64,000 nucleotides of DNA from JANXVR01 sp034667405 (GCA_034667405.1 JAXDJX010000031.1:1-64000); one strand, 5' to 3'. Positions 34,802-42,580 are shown, counted from the stretch's first letter. Numbers and translations: made by a program. Notes: generated from the sequence alone by a model not told the origin.

Positions 34802-35887
34802 ATGAAGAGGTTGCGACGCAACTTCGCTCTGGCGGCGACCGCGATGGTGGTCATCGTAGCCGCCGCCGAACTACCATCGTCGGCCGCAGGCGGCGTCGGA
34901 GCGAAAGCGAACGTCTCGTCGGCGGGAACGTCCCGGGCCGCACAGAGCCGGACGAGGGCGTACTGGACACCGGCTCGTATGAGCCATGCCAAGGCCATGT
35001 CCATGGGCATCACGCAGGCTCAGGCCGCGGCTCTCGGGGCTTCGGGCGCGCCGAGTATCGGCAAGCCGGTCACGGTGGAGCCGACCGGAGGACGCGGCGT
35101 GCAGCCCGGTCCTTTGACGAGCCCCGTGCCCGCGGCCTGCTGTCCCGGCGCAGCCTACGCGTACCCCGCGCCGTTCACGCGATACGGCGTGTTCCCCAAC
35201 AGCCAGTACAACGTCTATCCGTACCGAACCAACGGGAAGATCTTCTTCACGCAAGGCGCCAGCAATTTCGTGTGCTCAGGCACGGTCGTTTCGAGCGCCG
35301 GACATTGGCTCGTTGAGACGGCAGGGCATTGTGTCGCGAACGCCACGACACACACATTCTCGACGAATGTCCTCTTCGTCCCCGCGTACCGCAGCGGCAG
35401 CGCTCCATTCGGGACGTGGTCGGCCTCCAGGTTGTGGACGTCCACTGACTGGATCAACAACGGCAATCTCCGGAACGACCGGGGGTTCATCATCCTGGCC
35501 ACGCTCAACGGCGTGAAGATCCAGGACCGGGTCGGAAGCGAGGGAATCCTGTTCAACCAGTCCTACCTGCAAGGGTTCACGGATTTCGGCTACCCACAGG
35601 CGTCTCCGTTCAACGGAGCCACCATGCAGGTGTGTACGTCTTCGACGGAGGAGACGGATCCGTTCATCGGCGGCGGTGGTTCCATACCGCTGGGCATCGG
35701 CTGTGACCAGACGGGCGGCTCGAGCGGGGGCGGATGGATCGTCCGTTTCAGCTCCGTCGGGGGCTACGTGAACGGCCACAACGATTACCAGTACACGAGC
35801 CCGGCGCGTCCGAGAGAGATGTTCAGTCCCTACTTCGATAACGCTGAACTCTCCCTCTACAATTGCGCGACGGATAACGTCTGCTAA
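34802..35887 (+). CDS. Secreted trypsin-like serine protease
   Basis: A 361-residue exported protein with a signal peptide (residues 1-29) and a propeptide-like region up to about residue 120. The chymotrypsin-fold domain has the triad His176 in VETAGHC, Asp226 in RNDRGF and Ser308 in GGSSGG. ATG 34802 follows a GGGGAGG site; an upstream in-frame ATG at 34712 lacks one and precedes the signal peptide. The preceding 177-nt gap separates it from the divergent SARP-type regulator. A hairpin terminator follows. The substrate is unknown; secretion with activation by cleavage is inferred. Confidence 0.88.
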   Translation: MKRLRRNFALAATAMVVIVAAAELPSSAAGGVGAKANVSSAGTSRAAQSRTRAYWTPARMSHAKAMSMGITQAQAAALGASGAPSIGKPVTVEPTGGRGVQPGPLTSPVPAACCPGAAYAYPAPFTRYGVFPNSQYNVYPYRTNGKIFFTQGASNFVCSGTVVSSAGHWLVETAGHCVANATTHTFSTNVLFVPAYRSGSAPFGTWSASRLWTSTDWINNGNLRNDRGFIILATLNGVKIQDRVGSEGILFNQSYLQGFTDFGYPQASPFNGATMQVCTSSTEETDPFIGGGGSIPLGIGCDQTGGSSGGGWIVRFSSVGGYVNGHNDYQYTSPARPREMFSPYFDNAELSLYNCATDNVC

Positions 35888-35910
35888 GTGACGCTGGTCA
35901 ATGTCGTTCG

Positions 35911-35941
35911 TAGGGAGGCCGGCCGATAGCCGGCCTCCCTA
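35911..35941 (+). terminator. Hairpin terminator after the protease gene
   Basis: A perfect 12-bp stem (AGGGAGGCCGGC at 35912-35923 with GCCGGCCTCCCT at 35929-35940) and a 5-nt loop, 24 nt after the stop. A T-tract is lacking, so it may work as a structural or Rho-assisted terminator. Confidence 0.7.
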
Positions 35942-35966
35942 GGCCCACCGACTGACGGAGCACGAC

Positions 35967-36245
35967 ATGAACGCGAACCGTCCTGCCGCTTTGACGGCAC
36001 TCACGCTCTCCGTGGTGATCCTCGTGGCCACGCTTGCCGCCGTCGTGTTTTCGTATCCGTGGCGGCGTTGTACGACCGCGTCGATCGAGACCGGAACCAT
36101 CACATCGTGCTCTACGTCATGGTCCGACGGGAGACTCTTCCTGCTCATCGGAGGCCTCGCGCTCGCCGTCCTCGTGTTCGCACTGGCCGTTTTCCTGCGC
36201 CGTTCGCCCGCATCCCCTCGTAGCCATCGAGAGACATCGACATGA
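35967..36245 (+). CDS. Small two-helix membrane protein, unknown
   Basis: A 92-residue protein from ATG 35967 (GGAG 9 nt upstream). Two hydrophobic segments (about residues 7-30 and 54-76) enclose a Cys-containing loop of about 25 residues (RRCTTAS, TSCSTSW), and a basic tail follows. No family is recognised. Its last codons overlap the remnant of a reductase gene on the other strand, so the present C-terminus may have been created by a rearrangement. Confidence 0.55.
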   Translation: MNANRPAALTALTLSVVILVATLAAVVFSYPWRRCTTASIETGTITSCSTSWSDGRLFLLIGGLALAVLVFALAVFLRRSPASPRSHRETST

Positions 36246-36264
36246 GTGCGACTACTCTGGCCAT
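36220..36264 (-). pseudogene. 5' remnant of a dihydrofolate reductase/RibD-like gene
   Basis: On the minus strand, AAGGAG is followed 7 nt later by an ATG and the peptide MARVVALMSMSLDGY, the characteristic N-terminus of the RibD-C/DHFR-like family (SxSLDGxxAG). The similarity ends there; the next residues (EGMRANG) do not continue the family. The gene appears cut after about 15 codons. Confidence 0.6.
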
Positions 36265-36330
36265 GGTGCGGCTCCTTCGCGACGAGGACGTGGCGGATCG
36301 TAATAGCAGCAGACGCTCGATCCGACGCAT

Positions 36331-36336
36331 TAGAGT
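36331..36336 (+). promoter_or_regulatory. -10-like TAGAGT before the small ORF and kinase gene
   Basis: TAGAGT, 9 nt, ATG 36346. It is the only promoter-like element found upstream of the phosphotransferase gene. Confidence 0.4.
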
Positions 36337-36345
36337 TGGTCGTCG

Positions 36346-36456
36346 ATGTCAACGGCAGATAGATCTGTAGCTGATTTCGAAGTGGCGCCGGTGCCGCTGC
36401 GCGCGCTCGGGTTCGAGAAGGTGACGGTGGTGTTCGAGCAGCCTCCGGCGAGGTGA
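36346..36456 (+). CDS. 36-residue ORF overlapping the phosphotransferase start
   Basis: A short ORF beginning MSTADRSVADFEVAPVPLRA and ending FEQPPAR. Its TGA overlaps the GTG of the downstream gene (GTGA), and a TAGAGT element lies 9 nt before its ATG. It may be a leader peptide that couples translation to the phosphotransferase, or the leftover end of a longer lost gene. No family is recognised. Confidence 0.4.
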   Translation: MSTADRSVADFEVAPVPLRALGFEKVTVVFEQPPAR

Positions 36457-37292
36457 ACCGCACACGGCTGCGCGAACTGGGATTCGAGCTCGGCGCTCGG
36501 GCCGAGGCTGGCGTGTCCGACGAAACGTGGTTCGCGACGGCGCCTGACGGCGCCCCCGTGGTGCTCAAGTGGTTCCCGGATGAGACTGTGGCTAAGCGTT
36601 ATGCCGTGTTGCTCCCCGGCCTCGACGAGCTCAGATCACGTGGCGTCCCGGTGCCGGAGTACCCGCACGTCTTCGCCGTCGACGGCTGGACGCTGTCAGC
36701 GCAGCAGGTCCTGCCGGGCGCATCGGTGCGCAACCCGTCACCGGCGATGGTGGAGCAGGTGGTCGGGTGCGTCTCCGCCATGGCCGGTGTGGTCTGTCCG
36801 CTACCGGCGCCGGACCAGCGCCCCTGGGGTGCCGTCGTGCACACGCTCACCGTCGGCGTAGACGGGTGGGCGATGCACGAGCCGCTACGCACCGGGGGTG
36901 GACGCAGCGCGGCGGTGCTCGACCGGGTGGAAGCCGTCGGTGCCGACGCCGACCCGGCATGGTTCCCGACGGATGGGCTCGTGCACCTGGACCTGCACAC
37001 CGACAACATCCTCGCCGGCGACGACGGCACCCTCACCGGGATCATCGACTGGGAGGGCGCGTGCGCCGGGGATCCCCGTTTCGATCTCGTCGCGTTCGCC
37101 TACGACCTCGACGGGCACGATCAACCGATCTGGGACCTCGTCGAGGCCACCGGCATTGAGCCGCGCGTACTTCGAGCGTACGTCGCCCACCACGCGCTAC
37201 GGTTCACGTCCTGGCAGATCCGCCACCACACCAACGACGTGCGCCGCCAGCTCGACCGAGCCGAGCGCGTCCTCGATCGGTACGGGGCCTAG
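36453..37292 (+). CDS. Aminoglycoside phosphotransferase-like kinase
   Basis: A 279-residue protein of the APH/choline-kinase-like fold. The catalytic loop is LVHLDLHTDNIL (about residues 174-185) with the base Asp and metal-binding Asn, followed by the second metal site GIIDWEGACAGDPRFDL. The N-lobe has VVLKWF with the ATP-binding Lys. Such enzymes phosphorylate small molecules, including antibiotics, sugars and choline; the substrate cannot be predicted, so resistance should not be assumed. GTG 36453 overlaps the 36-residue ORF. A tRNA-Ala fragment follows 12 nt after the stop. Confidence 0.85.
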   Translation: MNRTRLRELGFELGARAEAGVSDETWFATAPDGAPVVLKWFPDETVAKRYAVLLPGLDELRSRGVPVPEYPHVFAVDGWTLSAQQVLPGASVRNPSPAMVEQVVGCVSAMAGVVCPLPAPDQRPWGAVVHTLTVGVDGWAMHEPLRTGGGRSAAVLDRVEAVGADADPAWFPTDGLVHLDLHTDNILAGDDGTLTGIIDWEGACAGDPRFDLVAFAYDLDGHDQPIWDLVEATGIEPRVLRAYVAHHALRFTSWQIRHHTNDVRRQLDRAERVLDRYGA

Positions 37293-37303
37293 CGGCTAGC
37301 GAG

Positions 37304-37344
37304 TGGACCCAAGGGATTCGAACCCCTGACCTCTTGGCTGCCAG
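37304..37344 (-). repeat. Truncated tRNA-Ala 3' copy (att-like)
   Basis: 41 nt matching positions 38638-38679 of the intact tRNA-Ala with a single 1-nt deletion in the T-stem. The match begins at the discriminator base and ends in the anticodon loop, after which the sequences diverge. This is the usual extent of a phage or island attachment core. The copy cannot fold as a tRNA. Confidence 0.85.
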
Positions 37345-37652
37345 GTATCCACCGCTTAACGCTGTGCTGACCTGCGTTTATGCAGTTCGCGGTCGAGCGA
37401 AAGGGCCGAAGTTATCGGGTGGGCGCGGGGCCTCCGAAACGGAGAGCCGGGGTTCGGTGACCTCGTCCCCCGACGGCATCCGGCGTTCAACCGGTACTGC
37501 CGCCACGATGCCCGCGAAAACGACGACGGCACCCCTTTGCGAATAGCTGCCAAATGATATCGAAGGTGGGGGTCGGCGGGATCTTGACTCTGGCCACGAT
37601 AGAGCAGAGCACGACCGCACCGCCACTGAGGGGAACGAACGTCACGAAACCG
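37345..37652. other. Gene-poor end of the tRNA-bounded segment
   Basis: About 308 nt between the tRNA fragment and the stop of the zinc-ribbon gene. Short frames occur on both strands, but none has a recognisable domain or a convincing start. The 10-mer CTGACCTGCG at 37367-37376 recurs at 38627-38636, just outside the intact tRNA. I see no integrase, excisionase or terminator. Confidence 0.5.
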
Positions 37653-38063
37653 TCAGCAGCATTTCGGGATGAGCAGCAGAAACACGACCATGACCAAGAG
37701 GCCGGCGACGCCGATCCACCCAAGGACGATCCCGGCGGTCGCCATCTCGCGACCCCTCTGACGCTCACCTGAGTTGTCGATGTGTCCCCTCGCCTTATAC
37801 CCGAAGATCAGCGCGAGGATCGAACCGACGCCGTAGAGGAACGTGATCCCAAGTATCAAGGAGGCGATCGCCAGTCCATTTGTTCGACGTTGTGGCGCTG
37901 AGATGACTGCGGTGGGGTCGTCACCGAGTGGTCGCGATGGAAGCTCAGTCGACGGAACGAGCTGCCGGGCGTCGTGACCACAGTATCGGCACGCGATCGC
38001 CGCGTCCTGGATCTCCTCGGCGCAGTATTGACACCTCTTCACCGCCCGACTCCTCGCTCCCAT
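37653..38063 (-). CDS. Zinc-ribbon DUF4190-like membrane protein
   Basis: A 136-residue protein from ATG 38063; the frame extends to 38198 but would overlap the divergent gene. The N-terminus is a zinc ribbon CQYCAEEIQDAAIACRYCG (CXXC-X10-CXXC). After a Pro-rich linker come two hydrophobic helices of the DUF4190 type (SLILGITFLYGVGSILALI with GYKARG, and a second helix of 20 residues). The function is unknown; similar proteins are common and variable in actinobacteria. It lies inside the tRNA-Ala-bounded segment. Confidence 0.75.
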   Translation of the reverse strand: MGARSRAVKRCQYCAEEIQDAAIACRYCGHDARQLVPSTELPSRPLGDDPTAVISAPQRRTNGLAIASLILGITFLYGVGSILALIFGYKARGHIDNSGERQRGREMATAGIVLGWIGVAGLLVMVVFLLLIPKCC

Positions 38064-38190
38064 GCTCGTCGCCGTGAGAGGAACGACCGCCTCAGACTCG
38101 TGCATGCTGGGCGCCTGGTCAAGCGGCAGAAGCCGACACGTACCAGGTTGACATCGCCCGGATGGGTCGCCGGGGTATATGTTGCCCCCG

Positions 38191-38664
38191 ATGAGCAAGA
38201 AGGCAGGGCTCTGGGCACTCGGGTCGGTCGCTCTTGGTGCCCTTTACGTCTTCGCCGCAACGAGGACCGCTTTCGGTTCGGGAGTTAGGTGCTCCTCGAA
38301 CTTCTGGCCCGGCAACTGGGCAAGGCCCACCCACTGCGACGCGGCAGTGCTTGGCGGTCGCCTCGGTATTTCCGTCCTCGGTCTGACGATCTTCGGACTC
38401 TGCGGCCTCTTCGCCGAGCGTGGGGGGACGCCGGTGGTTCGGCTCATCGGTGGTCACGACGTTCGCCGTCGCGCACGGAACAGCGAATGGGCCTGTCGTG
38501 AATCGGGGTGCGGATTCTGGTCGTGGGACCTGGCGTCTGCCCGCGAACATCGCCTTGCCACTGGAGCCGTGCCGTCGGGCGTCGTTGGCGCTGTTTCCGC
38601 CCACGATCCATCCCCTGATGGATCTACTGACCTGCGGTGGACCCAAGGGGATTCGAACCCCTGA
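38191..38664 (+). CDS. Small membrane protein, C-terminus doubtful
   Basis: ATG 38191 (or 38179) opens a frame with two hydrophobic segments (about residues 7-25 and 55-75) separated by a loop with two Cys. After about residue 95 the frame has no protein-like character and runs into the antisense of tRNA-Ala (ending WTQGDSNP, typical of spurious reading through a tRNA). The first half may be a real gene whose end was lost when the segment inserted. Treat the 3' boundary as unreliable. Confidence 0.35.
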   Translation: MSKKAGLWALGSVALGALYVFAATRTAFGSGVRCSSNFWPGNWARPTHCDAAVLGGRLGISVLGLTIFGLCGLFAERGGTPVVRLIGGHDVRRRARNSEWACRESGCGFWSWDLASAREHRLATGAVPSGVVGAVSAHDPSPDGSTDLRWTQGDSNP

Positions 38665-38710
38665 CCTCTTGGCTGCCAGCCAAGCGCTCTACCAGCTGAG
38701 CTATGGGCCC
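38638..38710 (-). tRNA. tRNA-Ala (GGC)
   Basis: On the minus strand this folds into a complete cloverleaf: acceptor GGGCCCA with TGGGTCC, D-stem GCTC/GAGC, anticodon stem CTTGG/CCAAG with loop CTGGCAG (anticodon GGC), and T-arm AGGGG-TTCGAAT-CCCCT. The G3:U70 pair, the identity element of tRNA-Ala, is present, with discriminator A73. CCA is not encoded. Its 3' half is duplicated at 37304-37344. Confidence 0.96.
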
Positions 38711-38720
38711 GTTGGGGCGG

Positions 38721-38726
38721 AGTTTA
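38721..38726 (-). promoter_or_regulatory. -10-like TAAACT of tRNA-Ala
   Basis: The minus strand reads TAAACT 10 nt before the tRNA 5' end. It overlaps the last codon of rsfS. Confidence 0.45.
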
Positions 38727-39128
38727 CCCCGAGGACGCTGCCTGCGGCCCAGCGTCCCATTCCACGCGGTCCGCATCCTTCCAGAGCCGTTCCAGGTCGT
38801 AGTACTCGCGTTCCTCTTGGCCGAAGACATGCACCACGACGTCAACGTAGTCGAGCAGCCACCAGCCGGCGTCGGGCTCGCCTTCGCGCCGAAGCGGCTT
38901 CACGCCTTGACCTTCCCTGAGGGAACCCTCGATCGCGTCGATGACGCTTCGGCCTTGCCGCTGGGTGCCGGCGGAGCAGATCACGAAGAAGTCGGTGATG
39001 ACGATGATGTCGTGGACGTCGAGCACCACGATGGCGGTGGCCTGCTTCTCAGCAGCTGCCCGCGCGGCGGCGATCGCCACATCCCTGCTGGGTGGCAGCG
39101 TCCGCGGCGCCCCGTGCACATCCGTCAC
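38724..39128 (-). CDS. rsfS: Ribosomal silencing factor RsfS
   Basis: A 134-residue RsfS (Iojap family), which binds L14 and blocks subunit joining in starved cells. It has the family core AIVVLDVHDIIVITDFFVIC and GWWLLDYVDVVVHVF. The frame is open far upstream, but GTG 39128 overlaps the previous stop as GTGA and matches the family length. It is the last gene of the obg-dinB-like-nadD-lytR-rsfS run and is followed closely by tRNA-Ala. Confidence 0.95.
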   Translation of the reverse strand: MTDVHGAPRTLPPSRDVAIAAARAAAEKQATAIVVLDVHDIIVITDFFVICSAGTQRQGRSVIDAIEGSLREGQGVKPLRREGEPDAGWWLLDYVDVVVHVFGQEEREYYDLERLWKDADRVEWDAGPQAASSG

Positions 39129-40237
39129 TTGAAGTCCTTCCCCACGATGATCTTCACGTCTCCGACCCCTGATGGTACCGAGGACACCGTGATGGCCCCG
39201 ACACCCAGCGCTCGGCGAGCTCGCTTCGCGACTCCCGCCCAGTCCGAACCCAGGGCCACGATCGCGGTTCGCTGGAGCGAGAACGACTGCGCATTCGTCG
39301 ATAGCACCACTCGGAATCCGGCGGGGATCAGCCGTGCAGCCACATCGGCACCCACGCCCGGTACGCCGTTCCCGTTCTGTACCAAGACGGGAACGGGGGC
39401 GTCCCGGGAGGCCAGGGAGGCCCGAGCCAAGGTGTCGATGGCCGAAAGGTCGGGAGCCTGCACTAGCCCACCGACGCTCGTGACGGGCAGCGCAGTGGGT
39501 CTGGCGCCGTGGGCTGCCGCGAGCAGGCGAGACACCGCGACCGCATCGTCGGTATCCACCAACGCGGCGGGCGAGAGCGGCAGGCGTTCGGTCAGCAATG
39601 CGGTAGAGAACGCGCCCCATCGCGACGCCGCCGTGCCTTGCGGACCGGTCAGATACGCCGTCACCTGCGCACCGGTGAGCGTCACCACGCCGGGACCGAT
39701 GGTGGTCCCGTGAGCGATGAACCCTCGGCCCAGATCCATCGTGAGCCCGCCGGCTTTCCGGACGGCTTGAGCGATGGACTGCGCCGAGGCGACCGCGAAA
39801 TGACGCACCCACACCCCGAGCGTGTTCGACACGCCGACGCGGACGGTCGCACCGTCCAGTTGCGCGAAGGTCTCCATGTCGACTTCGCCCATCCCGGGGA
39901 CAACTTGCGTGAGCCGCTGGGGGAAGGAGATCGCCACCGGCCCGTCCGCGCGCCCCACCACCAGGATCATCGGTCCCGAGCCTCCGGTGATAGACAAGAC
40001 CGCGAGTTCTGCAGCATCGCGCGTTACGCGCACGGTCGATGGATGGGGACCGGGAGGCGTGCGAGCCACGACCGTCGCGACGCCGGCCCTCGTCCAGGCG
40101 TAGACCCCTGCGACCAACACGATGATCATCGTGACGATCGCCTCCGCGCGCCGCGACCGTTGCCGGCGTTCGTTCCGCTCGGTCCGCGACGGCAGCGTGA
40201 CATCAGTGACGCCAGGGACGCCGGGCACCCCCGTCAC
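39125..40237 (-). CDS. LytR_C-domain membrane-anchored protein
   Basis: A 370-residue protein with a short cytoplasmic basic tail, one transmembrane helix (about residues 33-52), a middle domain resembling LytR-CpsA-Psr proteins without an obvious full catalytic set, and a C-terminal LytR_C domain (VLVQNGNGVPGVGADVAARL near residue 287). LCP proteins attach polymers to peptidoglycan. The nadD-lytR-rsfS order is common in actinobacteria and other Gram-positives. GTG 40237 overlaps the nadD stop as GTGA. Confidence 0.8.
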   Translation of the reverse strand: MTGVPGVPGVTDVTLPSRTERNERRQRSRRAEAIVTMIIVLVAGVYAWTRAGVATVVARTPPGPHPSTVRVTRDAAELAVLSITGGSGPMILVVGRADGPVAISFPQRLTQVVPGMGEVDMETFAQLDGATVRVGVSNTLGVWVRHFAVASAQSIAQAVRKAGGLTMDLGRGFIAHGTTIGPGVVTLTGAQVTAYLTGPQGTAASRWGAFSTALLTERLPLSPAALVDTDDAVAVSRLLAAAHGARPTALPVTSVGGLVQAPDLSAIDTLARASLASRDAPVPVLVQNGNGVPGVGADVAARLIPAGFRVVLSTNAQSFSLQRTAIVALGSDWAGVAKRARRALGVGAITVSSVPSGVGDVKIIVGKDFK

Positions 40238-40839
40238 CGGTAGAGGCCCGCCTTCTCGATGTAGGTCTTCACGCCCTCCGGCAGGAGGTAGCGGATGGGC
40301 CGTCCCGAGGCTACCCGTGCCCGGATGTCCGTCGAGGAGATGGCGAGCGCGGGGATCTGCATCACGATCACCGCCGGGTGCTCATCGGGCGTCTTCGCGG
40401 TGAATGCGTCCAGGTCATACCCCGGGCGCGTCGCGGCGATGAACTGCGCCAGATCGAACAGCTCCGTCGGATCCTTCCAGTGGAAGATCTCGAGCACGGC
40501 GTCCGCGCCGGTGACGAAGAAGAGATCGACGTCGGAGCCTAGTTCGCTCCTGAGGTCGCGGAGCGTGTCCACCGTGTACGTCGGCCCGTCGCGATCGACC
40601 TCCATGCGGGACACGCGGAACTTCGGGTCGCTCTCCGTCGCGATAACCGTCATGCGGTACCGATCCTCCGCCGGTGAGACGTCCGCCTGCTCCCTCATCC
40701 ACGGGTCCCCCGTGGGGACGAACACCACCTGATCGAGCTGGAACTGGTGCAGGGCCTCCTCGGCGGTGACCAAGTGGCCGTAGTGGATGGGGTCGAAGGT
40801 TCCCCCCATCACTCCCAGACGTGGCCTCACGTCAGCCAT
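40234..40839 (-). CDS. nadD: Nicotinate-nucleotide adenylyltransferase
   Basis: A 201-residue NadD that makes deamido-NAD from NaMN and ATP. The nucleotidyltransferase motif GGTFDPIHYGHL is at residues 11-22 and the ISSTDIR motif near the end. The frame is open to 40932, but ATG 40839 gives the normal family N-terminus. It is coupled by 4-nt overlap to the lytR_C gene and preceded by a DinB-like gene 14 nt upstream. Confidence 0.95.
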   Translation of the reverse strand: MADVRPRLGVMGGTFDPIHYGHLVTAEEALHQFQLDQVVFVPTGDPWMREQADVSPAEDRYRMTVIATESDPKFRVSRMEVDRDGPTYTVDTLRDLRSELGSDVDLFFVTGADAVLEIFHWKDPTELFDLAQFIAATRPGYDLDAFTAKTPDEHPAVIVMQIPALAISSTDIRARVASGRPIRYLLPEGVKTYIEKAGLYR

Positions 40840-40853
40840 CCTACGCCCGCCCG

Positions 40854-41294
40854 CTACGCTCGAAGCCACGCGTCCAGATCGTCGATGTGCTTCCGGTAGT
40901 GAAGGGGCCCGCTCTCCTCGAACCACTCCCACGCTTCAGGGGTGACCACGTCCAGCGCGCCGAACGCCGCCCGCGCTTCCTCTCGGGCTGCGGCGAACGC
41001 GGTGCGAACCGTCGCCGCGTCCATGTCACGCGAGCGCTCGAACCCTTCCGCATTGATCGTCTCGATGTCCAGCGCGTTCTCTCCCGCCGCATCGAATCTG
41101 CCGGCGGCGATGCTGTGCAGCACGCGCCTGCAGTCCTGGAGCCAGTACGCCACGTGGAACATCGCGTCCTTCGCCGACCACCCGGCCGGAGTGAGCGTGG
41201 GCTCCTCGAACCGTTCGGCGGACACTCGCGCGAATGCGTCGAGCAGGCGGGTCCATCCATCGGCTTCCTCTCGGAGGAGACGCTCGACGTCCAC
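40854..41294 (-). CDS. DinB-like metal-binding protein (second copy)
   Basis: A 146-residue paralogue of the protein at 23670-24131. Shared features are GWSAKDAMFHVAYW in the first half and SGPLHYRKHIDDLDAWL at the end, giving the spaced histidines of the DinB/ClbS-type metal site. GTG 41294 is 2 nt after the obg stop, so it is embedded between obg and nadD, which are often adjacent elsewhere. Substrate unknown. Confidence 0.75.
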   Translation of the reverse strand: MDVERLLREEADGWTRLLDAFARVSAERFEEPTLTPAGWSAKDAMFHVAYWLQDCRRVLHSIAAGRFDAAGENALDIETINAEGFERSRDMDAATVRTAFAAAREEARAAFGALDVVTPEAWEWFEESGPLHYRKHIDDLDAWLRA

Positions 41295-41296
41295 GG

Positions 41297-42580
41297 CTAT
41301 CCCTCCCCTTCCGCAGGCTCCTCGGCGGCCTCGCCGGGCTTGCGATCGGGAAGGAAGTCGAAGGCGAGATCGCGGATCCGGACCTCCTGCCCCGTGCGCG
41401 CGCCCAGGGCGACCAGCCGTCGTTCCACGCCCTCACGGATCAGGCGGCGTTGGAGGCGTTCGATCTGGCGGTCGTCATCCATGTCGGTTTCCATGACCCA
41501 TCGTTCTACACCGCGGCCCGCCACTCGCCAGCCACCGTCGTCCTCGCGCTCGATGGTGAACCGAGGCCTGCCCGGACGAAGCACCACGTAGGGAGCGCGG
41601 TCGGCGGAGAGATCCTCTCCTTCTTTCGCGAGGAGTCCCAGACGTTCCAGAAGTGCCTCGAGACCGTCGCCGGTCATCGCGGACACCGGGAGCGTCGCCG
41701 GGTGCAACGCCGAGGCTCGCTCCAGGGCATCGTCCACGAGGTCCGTCTTCGAGCCGACGATGATCGCGGGGCGTGCGGCAAGTTCGGGGTCGTAGGCGGC
41801 GAGTTCGTCGGTGAGCGTCTCGAGGTCGGCGGCGGGATCCTCGGCGGAGAGATCGATCACCAACACGAGAGCGCGGCACCGCACGATGTGGCGGAGGAAC
41901 CGGTGGCCGAGGCCTTTGCCCTCAGACGCGCCCTCGACGAGCCCCGGGATGTCGGCGACCACGAACCGGTCGGAATCCTCACCCGCTACGCCGAGGTTGG
42001 GTGTGAGTGTGGTGAACGGGTAGTTGGCGATCTTCGGCTTGGCAGCGGTCAGCCTGGAGAGCAGCGTCGACTTGCCCGCGTTGGGAAGGCCCACCAATCC
42101 GATGTCGGCCACGGTGCGGAGCTCGACACGCAGGCGGCGCTCCTCACCCTCCTCTCCGGGCTCGGACCCTCTGGGCACACGGTTGCGCGGACTGGCGAAC
42201 GCCGTGTTGCCGCGGCCGCCCCGTCCGCCGTGCGCCACGACCACGCGAGCGCCGGCGCCGACCAGGTCGCCGACCAATCCGTCCTGGTCGAACACCACCG
42301 TCCCATCGGGTACCGGGATCACCAGGTCAGCGCCGCGGGCGCCGTCACGATTCGCAGAACGTCCGCCGGTGCCCGGCTTGGCCATCTGGTGCGGGTGTTC
42401 GCCGAGCCAGGTGAGGTCATGTGTCCCGGCGGTCACCTCGAAGATGATCGACCCACCGTCACCTCCGCTGCCCCCGTCGGGGCCACCGCGAGGCTTGTAG
42501 GGCTCGGAGTGCAGCGAAGCCGAGCCGTTGCCACCCCGGCCGGCCTTCGCGTACACGGTGCATTCGTCGACGAACCCCAT
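41297..42580 (-). CDS. obg: GTPase Obg/CgtA
   Basis: A 427-residue Obg with the Gly-rich N-terminal domain (about residues 1-158), the G domain with GLPNAGKST (P-loop), DIPGLVEGAS and SKTDL, and the C-terminal OCT domain (about 345-427). Obg acts in late 50S assembly and stress control. ATG 42580 follows GAGGAG by 4-5 nt and a TAGGCT element 10 nt upstream of the start. The usual rplU-rpmA-obg neighbourhood is preserved, but a small plus-strand gene lies between rpmA and obg. Confidence 0.96.
   Translation of the reverse strand: MGFVDECTVYAKAGRGGNGSASLHSEPYKPRGGPDGGSGGDGGSIIFEVTAGTHDLTWLGEHPHQMAKPGTGGRSANRDGARGADLVIPVPDGTVVFDQDGLVGDLVGAGARVVVAHGGRGGRGNTAFASPRNRVPRGSEPGEEGEERRLRVELRTVADIGLVGLPNAGKSTLLSRLTAAKPKIANYPFTTLTPNLGVAGEDSDRFVVADIPGLVEGASEGKGLGHRFLRHIVRCRALVLVIDLSAEDPAADLETLTDELAAYDPELAARPAIIVGSKTDLVDDALERASALHPATLPVSAMTGDGLEALLERLGLLAKEGEDLSADRAPYVVLRPGRPRFTIEREDDGGWRVAGRGVERWVMETDMDDDRQIERLQRRLIREGVERRLVALGARTGQEVRIRDLAFDFLPDRKPGEAAEEPAEGEG

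Noticed and set aside
36453..37292. Calling the phosphotransferase an aminoglycoside-resistance gene
   Set aside because: The fold is shared with many sugar, choline and macrolide kinases; nothing in the sequence fixes the substrate.
37367..38636. 10-bp repeat CTGACCTGCG flanking the tRNA-bounded segment as a target-site duplication
   Set aside because: It is short, lies inside one tRNA copy boundary and outside the other, and may be chance; the 41-nt tRNA repeat explains the structure better.
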